Source of the DNA: Clarireedia homoeocarpa
Taxonomy: Eukaryota > Ascomycota > Leotiomycetes > Helotiales > Rutstroemiaceae
Reading direction: 5' to 3'
NCBI GenBank assembly: GCA_001465935.1
Contig: LNKV01000042.1
Location: 248,001 to 312,000 of the forward strand
Length of the DNA stretch: 64,000 nucleotides
Part shown: piece by piece, positions 35,876 to 46,767 of the stretch
How positions within the stretch are numbered: position 1 is the first letter of the stretch
Layout of the letters: each line of letters begins with the position of its first letter
The notes under the pieces: generated by a model
The model's input: only the letters and a program-made list of their open reading frames with translations
Database searches by the model: none
What the model was told of the DNA's origin: nothing
Position numbers and translations under genes: made by a program

Positions 35876-36849
35876 CTAACTCAACCCTAGCCCCTTCCAA
35901 GCCCTCATCTTCCACCCTTCCCACGTATTCAACTTCGGCCTAACATCCAGATAGAAATTCAACTTCCCATCTCCCTTTCCCTCGTTCCTCCCCGCATAGA
36001 AATCAATCACGTAATCTACCCGAGTTCCGCAGCGATCCACGACCCAATCGTGTCGATCGAATGGCGCTGTATAGCCTAGAAGTGTGTTGATGCGCGCTTT
36101 GGGGGACAGTGTCTGTGAGAGTCCGAGGAAGGATTGAAGACGGGGTCCGCCGCATCTAAGGGGTTTTATTTGTTTAGTTTTTATGACTTTTGTAACATCC
36201 CTCACCTCTTCAAAAAAATAAAAAGAAACGGAAAAGAGAAAAAGTATATAGAAGATGGGATAGGTAAAAAAAAAAGTAAATAAAAAACTCACTTCTCACT
36301 CCCCCACCCTCGTTCCCACTCGCGAATCTCCTTCCACGCCCGCTCGTTCACGGCGTTGTGGATGGGCACTATCGTCTTCATGTCTTTCTCGTCGCTGTTG
36401 TAGCCCTTGCGTTTCATGGCGTCGAAAAACATCTTCTCAGAGGGGTAGATCCAGTTTCCGGAGGGGCTGGCGCCGGTCTCGGATTCGCTGTTGGCGGGGT
36501 GGGAGGATGGCGTGGAGGGGCTGGAGGGGGGGGGGCTGGCTCGTGGGATGGTGGAGATTTCGCGGTCGAGGCCGAGGGCTGTGCTGCGGACTGCGTTACG
36601 TGTGGATGGGATGGATGTGGTAGGAGGAGCAGCGGGTGAAGACCATAAGATGCGGGAGAAAAAACCGGGTTGCTGGGTTGAGGGAGCAGTTTGGTCAACA
36701 GTATCGGAGTCGCAGCTCGGACCGGGTTTTGCAGGCGGGGTGGCACCGGGGAATGGTGGGCGAGAGGAATTATTCTTGAGCCATGCGGTGCGGGTCGCGT
36801 GGTCGACGGGACAGGCTTCTACGCCTGCTTCGGGGGACGATTTCGACAT
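35876..36849 (-). CDS. cyc3: Cytochrome c heme lyase (holocytochrome c synthase)
   Basis: Exons complement(36293-36849) and complement(35876-36155) encode 278 residues. The enzyme attaches heme covalently to apocytochrome c in the mitochondrial intermembrane space. A Cys-Pro heme-regulatory motif is near the N-terminus (VEACPVDH). The catalytic region begins NWIYPSEKMFFDAMKRKGY, then MKTIVPIHNAVNERAWKEIREWERGW, where the conserved 'IHN..NE..W..I..WE' includes the heme-ligating His. The rest reads CGGPRLQSFLGLSQTLSPKARINTLLGYTAPFDRHDWVVDRCGTRVDYVIDFY. One 137-nt intron splits a Lys codon before CGGP. A Pro/Ser-rich linker of ~90 residues separates the CP motif from the core. An ATG six codons upstream is an alternative start. 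It could act on cytochrome c1 (Cyt2) instead; sequence by eye cannot separate the two. Confidence 0.93.
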
Positions 36850-37175
36850 TGGGAGTGAGGTGCGCAAAGGAAGGAGGGGTTGATGATCTTTTGGATTTGT
36901 GAGATGAAGCTTGAAATAATTATTTTATTGGAAGAAGAAGGGCATGATGATGATTGGTGGAGCAGGGATTGACGATCTGCAGACCCTTGACTCGTGGACC
37001 TACTGGTATGATTTACCGATTGGTAGATCTCTTCACCGCCCTGCACTTACATCTCGGGGTTGAACAGCGGGACAGACTTCGAATTCATTAAAATCCGGTA
37101 TAAGCTCCACGTTTTCAAGGGAAAGAAATTTCCAGAGCTTCACAACTCCAAGAATCAGATTCATCAATCTTCAAG
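36850..37175. promoter_or_regulatory. Divergent promoter CYC3 / MVD1 with three CCAAT boxes
   Basis: 326 bp between opposite start codons. ATTGG (CCAAT on the minus strand) occurs at 36927-36931, 36953-36957 and 37019-37023. Fungal CCAAT-binding (HAP) complexes regulate respiratory and sterol genes, so both neighbours are plausible targets; binding here is inferred. Confidence 0.5.
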
Positions 37176-38400
37176 ATGGCAGACAATCAAATCTACCAAG
37201 CCAGCACCACGGCACCAGTCAACATCGCAGTTGTCAAGTAAGTTCTTACTTTTCCTTTTACCCCTCAAGCTCTGATTCAAGGGGAAGCCCATACTAACCA
37301 CCAACCCCAGATACTGGGGAAAACGCGACCCCAAACTCAACCTCCCAACCAACTCCTCCATCTCCGTAACACTCTCTCAATCCGACCTCCGCACACACAC
37401 TACCGCCTCCTGCTCCCCCTCGTACCCCTCCTCCGATGCCTTGATCCTCAATTCTCAGCCACAAGACGTCTCTGGCGCCCGCACGCAAGCCTGTTTTAGC
37501 GAGCTGCGCACGCTGCGCGCTGCTCTCGAGGCTGAGAATCCTTCTTTGCCGAAACTGTCCACGTTCCCATTGCGTATCGTATCTGAGAACAACTTCCCCA
37601 CCGCAGCAGGGCTTGCGTCCTCCGCTGCGGGGTTCGCAGCGCTCGTGAGAGCCATTGCAAATTTGTATGAGCTGCCTGCCAGTCCGACCGAGCTGTCGCG
37701 TATTGCGAGACAGGGAAGCGGATCGGCTTGTCGGTCGTTGTTTGGGGGGTATGTGGCGTGGCAGATGGGGGAGAAGGCCGATGGGTCTGATTCGGTGGCC
37801 GTAGAGGTGGCGCCGGCTTCGCATTGGCCGACTATGCGGGCGTTGATTTTGGTGGTGTCGGCGGAGAAGAAGGGTGTTTCGAGTACATCTGGGATGCAGA
37901 TTACGGTTGAGACGTCGGAGTTGTTTAAGAGGAGGGCAGAGGTGGTGGTTCCGGCTGCGATGGAGAAGATGGAGAAGGCGATTAAGGAGAAGGACTTTGA
38001 GAGCTTTGCCAAGGTTACGATGATGGATAGTAATAGCTTTCATGCGGTTTGTTTGGATACTCATCCGCCGATTTTCTATCTGAATGATGTTTCGAGGGCT
38101 GCCATTAGAGCGGTTGAGGATATCAATAAGGCTGCGGGCAAGACAGTTGCGGCATATACTTTCGATGCGGGTCCAAATGCTGTTATCTATTTCGAGGAGG
38201 AGAATATGGGGAAGGTGGCTGGTGCTTTGAAGTCTGTGTTGAGTGGTGTAGATGGATGGAGCTCAAAGGACGTTGAGGCTACTAGTGCGGAGGGTATCGA
38301 TGAGAGAGCTGCGAAGACTCTTAAGGATGGTGTTAGTCGAGTTATCTTGACTGGTGTTGGTGGTGGCCCTGAGGTCACTGAGAAACATCTTATTGCATGA
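37176..38400 (+). CDS. mvd1: Diphosphomevalonate decarboxylase
   Basis: Exons 37176-37237 and 37311-38400 encode 383 residues, the usual length. The enzyme (yeast Erg19) converts mevalonate 5-diphosphate to isopentenyl diphosphate with ATP, the last step of the mevalonate pathway feeding ergosterol. Signatures: STTAPVNIAVVKYWGKRD at the N-terminus, LPTNSSISVTLSQ, the GHMP-kinase ATP-binding loop FPTAAGLASSAAGFAAL, the catalytic-Asp neighbourhood ARQGSGSACRSLFGGYVAW (Arg of 'SACRS'), MDSNSFHAVCLDT and AYTFDAGPNAV. The 73-nt intron interrupts the conserved VVK|YWGKRD, a common fungal position. The gene fires away from CYC3 and is followed by the repeat-rich region. Confidence 0.97.
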
Positions 38401-38652
38401 GGAATGATGTTGTGTAGCATGTAGAAGCAATCACATTAGCCAGTTTATAGACGAAGATATCCTTGTGGGTAAAGATATGAAGTTATGTTTGGAATTTAGA
38501 GCGATTCAACATAGGATCACGATACTTTGGTTTTCTCTCATCGCGTTTATCATCCACTACTAAGTGACTAGAGTCTTGATGGTGTTCTTCTTCTCAGTAG
38601 TTGTTTTAATGTATGCTTCTCATCACTAAGAGCATCCAACTTGTAAGATGAT
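38401..38652. other. 3' flank of MVD1
   Basis: 250 bp before repeat copy B. No gene seen. Confidence 0.5.
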
Positions 38653-39500
38653 ATGACTTGATTGATTTCTATCTAAACTATAGAGAATGGGAACCCTTTA
38701 TAGGTATCCCAAATGAGTCCTTATGACTCCTGGGTAACACCATTCCAATGGCATATTACACGGGTGAATAGGAATGTACGAGATACGGGAGCCATTCATG
38801 TGTGCTGAAGCTATTCACAGATACAGGAGCCATTTACCTCTCCAGGAGCTGTTCACTTCTACACAACTCTCGAGGACTCGACCCCATCTACTCCTACCCC
38901 ACCACTATCTTTCGCTACAGTCCGACTACGCACACACTACTTGGGGTTTAATGCAAGGATCCGGTTTTTTAGATTCGGTCTGATCCCATTCGGCAATATT
39001 GACGGACGGGCCCGAAGTGCGAATCGGGCGGATCAGATCCTTCTGTACTGTATCAGGCGCACAATCAATGGCAATTACCCCCCCCCAACACACACAACTA
39101 TCACTCAACCCTTCTCTCATCCATTCATGATAAACATGAAAGAGCTTGCCCCCTCTGTCAGTAGTGAGATCTCCGATGAGATATGTTGGAACCACTAAAA
39201 GCGGGAGCGGGGTAGGTGGGACGGGGACCCACTACTCTAAACTGAACGTCGTAGTAATCAATTAGGCTTACGAAGCCTATGACTTCAGGCTTGCAAAGCC
39301 TGTGGATTAGGCTTGTGGCGCCTATAACTTCAGGCTTACGAAGCCTGTAGACTAGGCTTGCGAAGCCTATGACTTCAGGGTTGCGAAGCCTGTGGAGTAG
39401 GCTTACAAATAGGCTTGAGAGGCCTAAGGCAATAGGCCTGAAGGGCTTATAAATATAGCTAGTCCTTCCCACTGTAGATAGCAATCAAGACGGTTGAATC
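38653..39500 (+). mobile_element. Repeat element copy B plus palindromic array (possible LTR or MITE-like remnant)
   Basis: From TTGTAAGATGATATGAC (about 38652) some 215 bp match copy A (12.95-13.17 kb, reversed). Beyond, copy B continues with unrelated sequence, a GATCCG-rich partly palindromic stretch (38.96-39.05 kb), the 22-bp array (39263-39440) and a TATAAATATAG box near 39450. The layout (TG start, direct repeats, TATA, then unknown ORF) resembles an LTR, but no primer-binding site, duplicate LTR or reverse transcriptase is visible. The right end is uncertain. Confidence 0.5.
39263..39440. repeat. Tandem ~22-bp palindromic units (AGGCTTRCGAAGCCT)
   Basis: About seven units of 22-23 bp, each centred on the inverted repeat AGGCTT-n-AAGCCT, alternate with GTGGA(T/G)T and ATGACTTC spacers, so the array is partly a 45-bp dimer. 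Later units degrade (AGGCTTGAGAGGCCT, AGGCCTGAAGGGCTT). Confidence 0.95.
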
Positions 39501-40499
39501 AAGTATCATTTGCACCTATTGTTAAATCCATTGAAGCCTATAAGTACTACACTTAGTGTACTACCCGCTGAAGACCGACAAAAAGATAACTCCTGGTATC
39601 TTGCTTCTAACGCCACTTTACTTGGTCGGGTTTCGGGTTTCGGCGACACAGATGGTGCGGAAACCCTGGTCTTCTTAAGAAGGATATGTGGGAGAAGAGA
39701 AGAGTTTTTTTTTTTGGTCTTTGGATTTGCATTATGCAAAAAAAACTTTTCGAGATTTGATAGGGAAAAAATCGATAATAAAATCCAAGAGTTAATTGGG
39801 GTTGGGAGCGGCTTTGATCTGAATGCCGAGTTTAGGGATTTGGTTATGAGGATAATGGGTTTTAATCTAAGGAGGAGGGGCTACTGTTAGTGAGGCCGTG
39901 ATTGTCAATAACAGCGGAAGGGGAACATGTAGATTAGAAGAGTCTGAGGTGGTGATTGCAAATAGAAAATAGTTTTAGACGTCGAGAAGCTTGGTTCAGA
40001 TCAACCTATAATTTGTGCAAGATCACCGGGTTGTAATGAAGTATCAAATTACTAATTCCCCATCTCTTTGTTCTTCATAACTTTGTAACTAAAGGTGCTA
40101 GGCCAGGGACAAAGAGTGAAATCCTCTTAATACAAATCCAAATACAGCACGTGTTTCCTATGTTTACAAACGGCTCCCTGCTAGATAGACGGAGATAAGG
40201 TACGTGTTATGATGTAGAGGAGAAATAAAGAGTTCTCTTGTACTCACCAGCCTAGCGGAAACTAGAAATACTCGAAAGGAAAGAAGAAGAAGACTTTTCA
40301 TACATTGAAAGCTATCCCCTGGTGACATCGATGAGTTTCTCCTATGATTGCAACGGAGGTCGTGGCTGCTGGTGAAGATTTCGACGTCTTGAGACCCAAT
40401 GATGATGAATGAAGTCCTAAGAGTTTTGAATTATCGATGCCGCATTCAAGGAAGCAGTCAATTACTCTTCTAGTCGCTTGGATTCCGATTTCTCGGCAT
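39501..40499. other. No confident gene
   Basis: An unsupported 126-codon frame (39510-39890) follows the palindromic array; it could be remnant coding DNA of the element, but no domain is recognisable. The rest is featureless. Confidence 0.4.
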
Positions 40500-41402
40500 T
40501 CAACTGAGGCTGTAGAGCTTTCGATTTCCATCCTTCACCATGGCAGCCGTCTCGCGCTCCTCCATAAGTTAGTGTTCTCAGCCCGTTCTTTCTTCCGCTT
40601 CGTGTCCGCCTTCACGTTCTCCAGCACCACCAAATTCTCTTTCCATTCATGCATCTCCTCACTCTGCCTCTTGAGCTCTTCTTTGAGTTTACATGCTTCC
40701 TGCACGGCTGCAAGCCCAACCTTACTCCTCTCCAGCATGTTCCTAGCAACTTTGACTTCGAGTGGTTGCACGGCCATCTCGACAGCTTTCTTCATCTTTG
40801 AAGTCTCCGTATTCTCGTGTTGACCTGCAGTCATATGGAAAGCTTGCAACTCCTCTTTCTCCTGTTTCACTTTAGCAGCATTGACTGCAAAGACTTTCTG
40901 TTGTTCCTTGAACTTGGAGAGGTCGTCTTTCACGGCATTGAGCTCCATGAGTGTAGCTTCACTATTGAGTCTCGTTAATTTATGGGCTTCAATCTCAACT
41001 TGCACATTTTGCTTGCCAGCTAAAATTTTGTCATGGAGTCGGTGGACCTTGTCAAAGAACTCCTTTCGAACCTTGTCCGGCTCTTTCAGAGACTTTTCGA
41101 ATCGCTCTCTTAAGGCTGCCAACTTCAATTTGACCTTGCGTATTTCATCCTTGAGGGCTTGTTCGCGATTGTGATGAAACTCCCAGCAATGTTTGAGTTT
41201 TGAGTTTCGCGTCTTTTGCAACCATCTTCCTAGCACTAGCACTGAGCTCCTTCTTAACTGCTTGAAGAACATCCTCCTAAGTCTGAGAATTTGTGTTGTT
41301 TTTGACACTTGAAATTTTAGAGCCCAAAGGTTCTTTAATTAATTGTGATGGTTCTTCTGTTTTCTCGAATTTCTTGATCGAAGATCGAGATTGATTCTTC
41401 AT
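40500..41402 (-). pseudogene. Coiled-coil protein gene, probably disrupted
   Basis: Three adjoining frames together read like one Lys/Glu-rich coiled-coil protein of ~300 residues. Segment 1 (41402 to about 41200) starts MKNQSRSSIKKFEKTEE, meets a TAG at 41277-41279, and continues in frame as EDVLQAVKKELSASARKMVAKDAKLK. Segment 2 (about 41200 to 40555) reads WEFHHNREQALKDEIRKVKLKLAALRERF... to KKERAENTNL. Segment 3 (about 40560 to 40500) is MEERETAAMVKDGNRKLYSLS. So there is one stop and two single-base frame changes. No intron pair restores the frame: the only candidate between the GTGTC and TTAG sites is about 37 nt, shorter than expected. I do not recognise the family. It may be a pseudogene, or a gene with sequencing errors. 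Confidence 0.5.
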
Positions 41403-43138
41403 GCTAGCAACAGCATCTAAAAAAGCAAAAGGAGACGCTAGTCACGCTACGCTGTATGGCTTAAGAGTAAGTTGGGAAATAGAAGTTGGGCAGAGTTGAG
41501 AAATTCGTCTAGCTCGTGATGGAGCAATCTAAGATATGAATTCAAGATATATAGACGCATCTCATGCATAGTAGCATAAATATTAGATGCTAAAGAATGG
41601 GGTTTATTTGACCGCTGGCTGAACGAGAACAGTCTGGATTATGCTTCAGCTGCTGCGTCTTTCTGAAAAATTCACAATTTGACTTGAGCCTCGGGTGTGT
41701 ATCGCCAGGCGACCTTCTCCAGTGAGAGAGACGGTTCAAGAACATGATCCGGAGGTAAGTGGTTGCTTGAGGTGTGGCGCGAGTTGAGATTAAAGAACGT
41801 TTACTTCACAGGCAATATCGCCAACTTCTTGCATAGTCTTAGCCTGTTACCACTGTCGAATATTTTTGATACATCGAGCCTCACTCTTACTTGCACTCTT
41901 TCGGTAAGGCAACCGACGTTTGTTGTTGGTTAGCAATGTCGGAAAAGAAGCTTCAGAGATGTCACGTCTTGATTTGCTGTCTAACGGTCAATACTGATTG
42001 AGAAGTGTGGACATGACATCGTAGCTTCATGCCGACCAATTCTTCATCTAACTAATCTGGACTTCCATATGGCTGTAGGCCCAGAAGATAAAGTTGGCCT
42101 CAGGAGTAATCAAGAGTTACCAGGAAGCTTTCACATAGCTGATCCGCCGCATACGTTAGGAAACTTTGATTCACAGCATGAGACCAGGCTGACAGGAAGT
42201 TATCGGAGCACAAGAACGAATTTTGACAACTAGGAACTAAAGCGATAGCTAGAAACATTGTCTACCCTCAACGATAGTAGTTGTTTGGATTCAATTTATA
42301 TGATATGAGTCATGATGGGCTCTGTCAAAGGAAATGATGGCACTAAGCTACTTGACTATAGCTGTTGTGTGCGGTTGATACTCCGTTTGCTTGCGTTTGA
42401 AGCATAAAAGGAGATATTATGCATACGGTGGATATTTAGTGAGAACAGTGGCTCGTTGAAGTTATCATCGTGACCACCTGCCTGTATACTATGATAAAGC
42501 ATGCCTCTTCATTGGAATCTAAGAGTGATGAAGGTGCCCGCGCCTGCTTGCTGTGTATTTCACCTGGGACGAGATGCCGTCCATATGGATTGTTCATCCC
42601 AGGATTTGGATATGGCTTAGACAACATACATTGTGGGAAAGCAAAAATAGGGCTCAAGCCTGGCTAGAGGTTGGATAAGAAGGTATCAGACTATGTCGAA
42701 AAAGATTCGATATCAGAAGCCTGTTTCTCGTGCGGTCAAGATGCTATCTGGTTCGGAAGAATGACCGAGGGGAAAAGACTCAGGATGAGAGGGTCCTGGA
42801 CAGCATATAATGTAGAGGAAAATATCCAATGTATAGGAGAGCATCAATGACAAGATGGTAAATTGGCGAGTAATCTTTAGAAACGATCAGATGTTATCGT
42901 GCTCATGAGAAGAGTATTGATGAACGCAAGTGTATGTAGTTTTGCAAGTCAAGATGCAGAAGTGGACGTAACATTAGAGGTCCGAGCGCATTCCCGTCAC
43001 CCCTGCTAGCGGCCGCCGTGCTAAATGTTACACGATAACACACAATTCATCGCGAACTGTTCAATATCTTGAGATTTATCTTACGCGCAACAACTGCGAC
43101 AACTACTGACGTTTACCTGAACGCTCAAAGTTGGAGAT
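41403..43138. other. Intergenic
   Basis: 1.7 kb with normal-looking base composition. I see no gene, RNA or repeat in it. Confidence 0.5.
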
Positions 43139-43823
43139 ATGGCATCATTTCCCAATGTATGGACCCATCGAAAGGTGGCCGACACAGCTTCCAAGCCTTG
43201 TGAAATTTGCTACAAACCAAGCACCAGTGTTTTAATCACACCAGAAAACAAGGTGAATACTGTCCGTCCTCCAAAGTGGTCTAGTTAATAATCTTCTCTA
43301 GGATTTCTTCTACGTATGTCCGACACACTTGAAGGATAAGGGGTTCGCAACACCCATAATTGATGAGGCTACGATTGCAGCTAAGAAGAAGAAAGAATTA
43401 GACGATGAGATTGCACGTGTAAAGCAGGAATTTGAGGAAAAGCAGAAGAAAAAGAAAGAAAAGGAGAAAAAGGGCGAAAACGACAAAGAGAAGGAGGAGG
43501 AGAAGGAGAAGGAGAAGGATGAAAAGGACAAGAAAGATGAAGAGAAAGAGAAAGAAAAGAAGGCCGACGAGAAGGTATAGTTGTCCCTAAGTATCGTCTC
43601 ATGCAACCTACCAACGAGATCTCATCCACAGAGTAAACCTGGAACTCCAAAACCTCCCGCTACGCCCTCGACGCCAGATGAAGAGCCCAGAGTATTTGCC
43701 TTGAAAGCTGCCTTCTATCAGCAACGGATCGACAAAAAGAAGAACGCCGAAATTGCGCGGCGAAACCGCGAACGATTGCAGAACCCTAACTTGTTCCCAC
43801 AGGTCCCAAAGGGCCTCCCATGA
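43139..43823 (+). CDS. vfa1: Vps4-associated protein 1 (Vfa1)
   Basis: Exons 43139-43252, 43302-43574 and 43632-43823 encode 192 residues. Yeast Vfa1 binds the AAA-ATPase Vps4 and stimulates it, acting in ESCRT-III disassembly at endosomes. The N-terminus carries the family's Cys pattern, WTHRKVADTASKPCEICYKPSTSVLITPENKDFFYVCPTHLKD (two CxxC/CPxH-like pairs, a likely zinc site). A very charged Lys/Glu coiled coil follows (EEKQKKKKEKEKKGENDKE...), and the C-terminus VFALKAAFYQQRIDKKKNAEIARRNRERLQNP is the probable Vps4-contact helix. Introns of 49 and 57 nt fall at phase 0. The middle coil is low complexity and may vary in length among isolates. Confidence 0.9.
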
Positions 43824-46767
43824 AGCTTCATATCTACCGACAGGTGATCGTCCTTGGCATCCTGCTGTGACTGCGAGGCTCGTAAAGGATTCAGTGGTCA
43901 ACATCACGTGATGCTGTCAGACGTTCCTTTCGAAGCGGGACATCCTCTAGGCCGTTCTCGCCAATAGACTTTCACTGTTGCATGGAAGGCAACCAATTTC
44001 GCAAGGCTTCACATGGATACAGTCAGACTTTTCATCTCGCACAGGAGATACCCACCCTTGAAGCCTTGAACGTTGCCCGACGGGTGTAACACCTTGAAGT
44101 TATGGAGACTTTCCCGTCTATAGGGCCGGATATTCCTCGTACACGTCATATAAATTCACGGAACAGAAAAAAGAGGTCTGTAGCATCGTATGTTCACGAG
44201 GGTCGTTGTGCTGACCGCATAACCTAAGCCCAAGAGGATCGACCCGTTGGGAAGGTGTAAAGTGGTCAATGCATTTGCAGTTGGGCTTGGTTGGATTGGT
44301 ATTGACTAGGGCGTAGTAACTCCCTCCCTGTACTACTATCCTGGAAATATGAAAGCTTGGTCGATCACCCTTCACGGCAGTTACCAAGCTGAACCAAAAC
44401 GGTATCTTCCTTGTCTAGACTCTAGACCAGGCAGCCGAGCGAAAAAAGACCCGCTCTCCACCAACCTCGTACAGTACTGTATGCAGCGCTATACGTGCTG
44501 ACACGTTCAATAAGGCAACCTGCTTATCCCAAGCCAACAACAAGCTATCCCACCCCAAGCTTCTTAGCTCCAACCTTGCGCTGTTTCCCGGCCCACAATC
44601 AGCTTTTTTCTCCCGCTCTGCTAGTGCTTATTTCAGCCCTCAGAGGAAAGAGAAAAATAGTCCGACTTCGGTATACCTGTTGTGGATTTTCTATCCAGCT
44701 TGTCAGCTTCTCGCTTCGATTTTCCTGAACTATACATAGTTTGGCACAGGCTCTCGGTCTTCGTACACCTTCATGAATGAAATGATCGTGATTACACAAG
44801 TCACAAGGTGTTTGGTAAAAGATTATCACATCTATCTGGGATGTATGCTTGTCGGTTACCACCTAGCTATCAGTCAGCCGGTACAATGATATCTTGGTCG
44901 AGCATTCATCCATCCATCTATCTCTCCTTACCCCGCAGATCTAGCAACTCCTTCATGCACCGTTACCCCCAGTATGTGTCATCCTCGGTCAGCACTGGCG
45001 TTTTGGTGGTGCCAGCCAGACGCAATGATGTCTTGCAGAGTAATCAAAATCGTTCCAGTCGAGTTACTTTCCCTCGTTTGCAATCTAGGCTCATTTCCAT
45101 GTTTGCCCAGCCATGTATGTATGTCTGTATGTATGTATGCGACGTCTGCAAAGTGTGTAGGCATCATTGCATTGTCGTGGTGCTACGCCCTTCCCTTTCG
45201 TAGCTCACACCAAGCTCCTCAAGTGCAAATTGCTACCCTCTGATTTGCATTTTCACGAAACTCTTCTGTAGCTCGCCCTCAACAGTTCGCATAGGCTTAC
45301 GGCTGACTTGCATGCATTCATATGAGCCATTCGCACCGTTGGCTCCTGCAGTTTCATATCACATTTTACATTCTCATTTACTTTTCATAACTTATCCTCA
45401 GGCAGACGGACTAATAATCATCCCATTCTCTTTCTTTCTTTTCATATTCGCACTCCTCTCCGCTTACGGGGCGAGCTTCATTCAATTCATCCACTATAAC
45501 ATCAGCATAACCACTTACCCCTCCAAGCTGACTCATCATTCCATCTTATTCTCCTACGCCACTCCTCATCAAAAACCAAAGTCTCAGCCTAAATGAAATC
45601 TCGTTCCGCATTCTTGCCATTATAATACATATAGTGGAGAGAGAAGAATAAGTCAGGGCAAGTACTGTGTGTAATCTAACGTCTGCCTACCAACTCGCCC
45701 TCAATCCCGACAGTCTGGTTGAAATCCTTCCTACAATACGTAAGTAAATACAGTGGGACCGCTAAACCTACGGCCGTTGTCCATCCCATTCCTTTCTTTT
45801 CATTCCTTCAGCCTGAAAATAGGTTGTTAAAAATCCTGAGTTACCTTGATCTGATAGTTATGTTATCGGATGCCACTAGCTCTTTCCAGTATAGTGCTGA
45901 GACAGTCGCTCGTACCGGTGCATCCTATCGCATTCTTTCTTTCTGCATTATTTTTTACGAGATTATGTACTGTACTTCGCAATTGCCGTCCTGTAATTGT
46001 ACGTATGGGATTGGATTGGTGCAGATGTACGATGTACGAGGTGATTATTGTCCATTGATTGTCTCATGTGTCATATCTATCTATCTATCTATCTATCTAT
46101 CTGTCATGTACCATGACGATGACGATAATAGCAGTTATCCGGATATGTTGCGAGTAGTGCCCGAAATGAATCGGCATGGATGGTACAGTACAGTAGGGAT
46201 TGGATGGATGTTCGGGAATGTACTCGTTTCTTCCATATTGTTGATAATCTCCTGTTGCATCTCTGTCCTCGTCCTCGTCCTCAACTCTACTCTACTCTGG
46301 TCTCGTCTGGTCTGGCTACTTACATAGCCAACTGGGTATATGGCAATGCGATGCTATGCTATGTGATGCGATGCGATGCGATGCAATCCTTCAGACCCAC
46401 TATCCAAACCCTGTGTCTCGGGTTTCCCGCTCTGCTCTGCTCTGCCCTGCCCTGACCTTCCCTTCTAGCGAGCGAGCGAGGGAGCGATACGGAAAACCCG
46501 ATTGATGGAATCCTACTTCCGTTTCTGCCAGTCGCAGAGGCAGATCCTGCACCGAAACGGTTGACTGACCGAGCAACGATGTGGTTTGACGTGAAATTCT
46601 TGATGTAAATGAATGTATATATGTACGAGGAGATAGCGGATGTATGTATATGTGTGTGTGTATGTATGTAAAAATTGTATGTGTGTGTATGTACCTCGTA
46701 AACCCTCAACGCCTCGCCTCACCCTTTCCCCCCCCCTCGTCACTACCTTTTACTCTGCACAATGACA
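43824..46767. other. Intergenic between convergent VFA1 and YVH1
   Basis: 2.9 kb with simple repeats (ATGT/GTCT near 45115-45140, TATC at 46074-46104, CGATG near 46348-46386, TGTATG near 46612-46690). The longest frame, 202 codons at 45719-46327, runs through the microsatellite and has no recognisable domain, so I leave it out. Confidence 0.55.
46074..46104. repeat. (TATC)n microsatellite
   Basis: Seven to eight TATC units in intergenic DNA. Confidence 0.9.

Noticed and set aside
37294..38064. 256-codon minus frame over MVD1
   Set aside because: Shadow of the well-conserved plus-strand gene.
45719..46327. 202-codon frame between VFA1 and YVH1
   Set aside because: It reads through a TATC microsatellite (SIYLSIYLS), has no family features and no splice signals.
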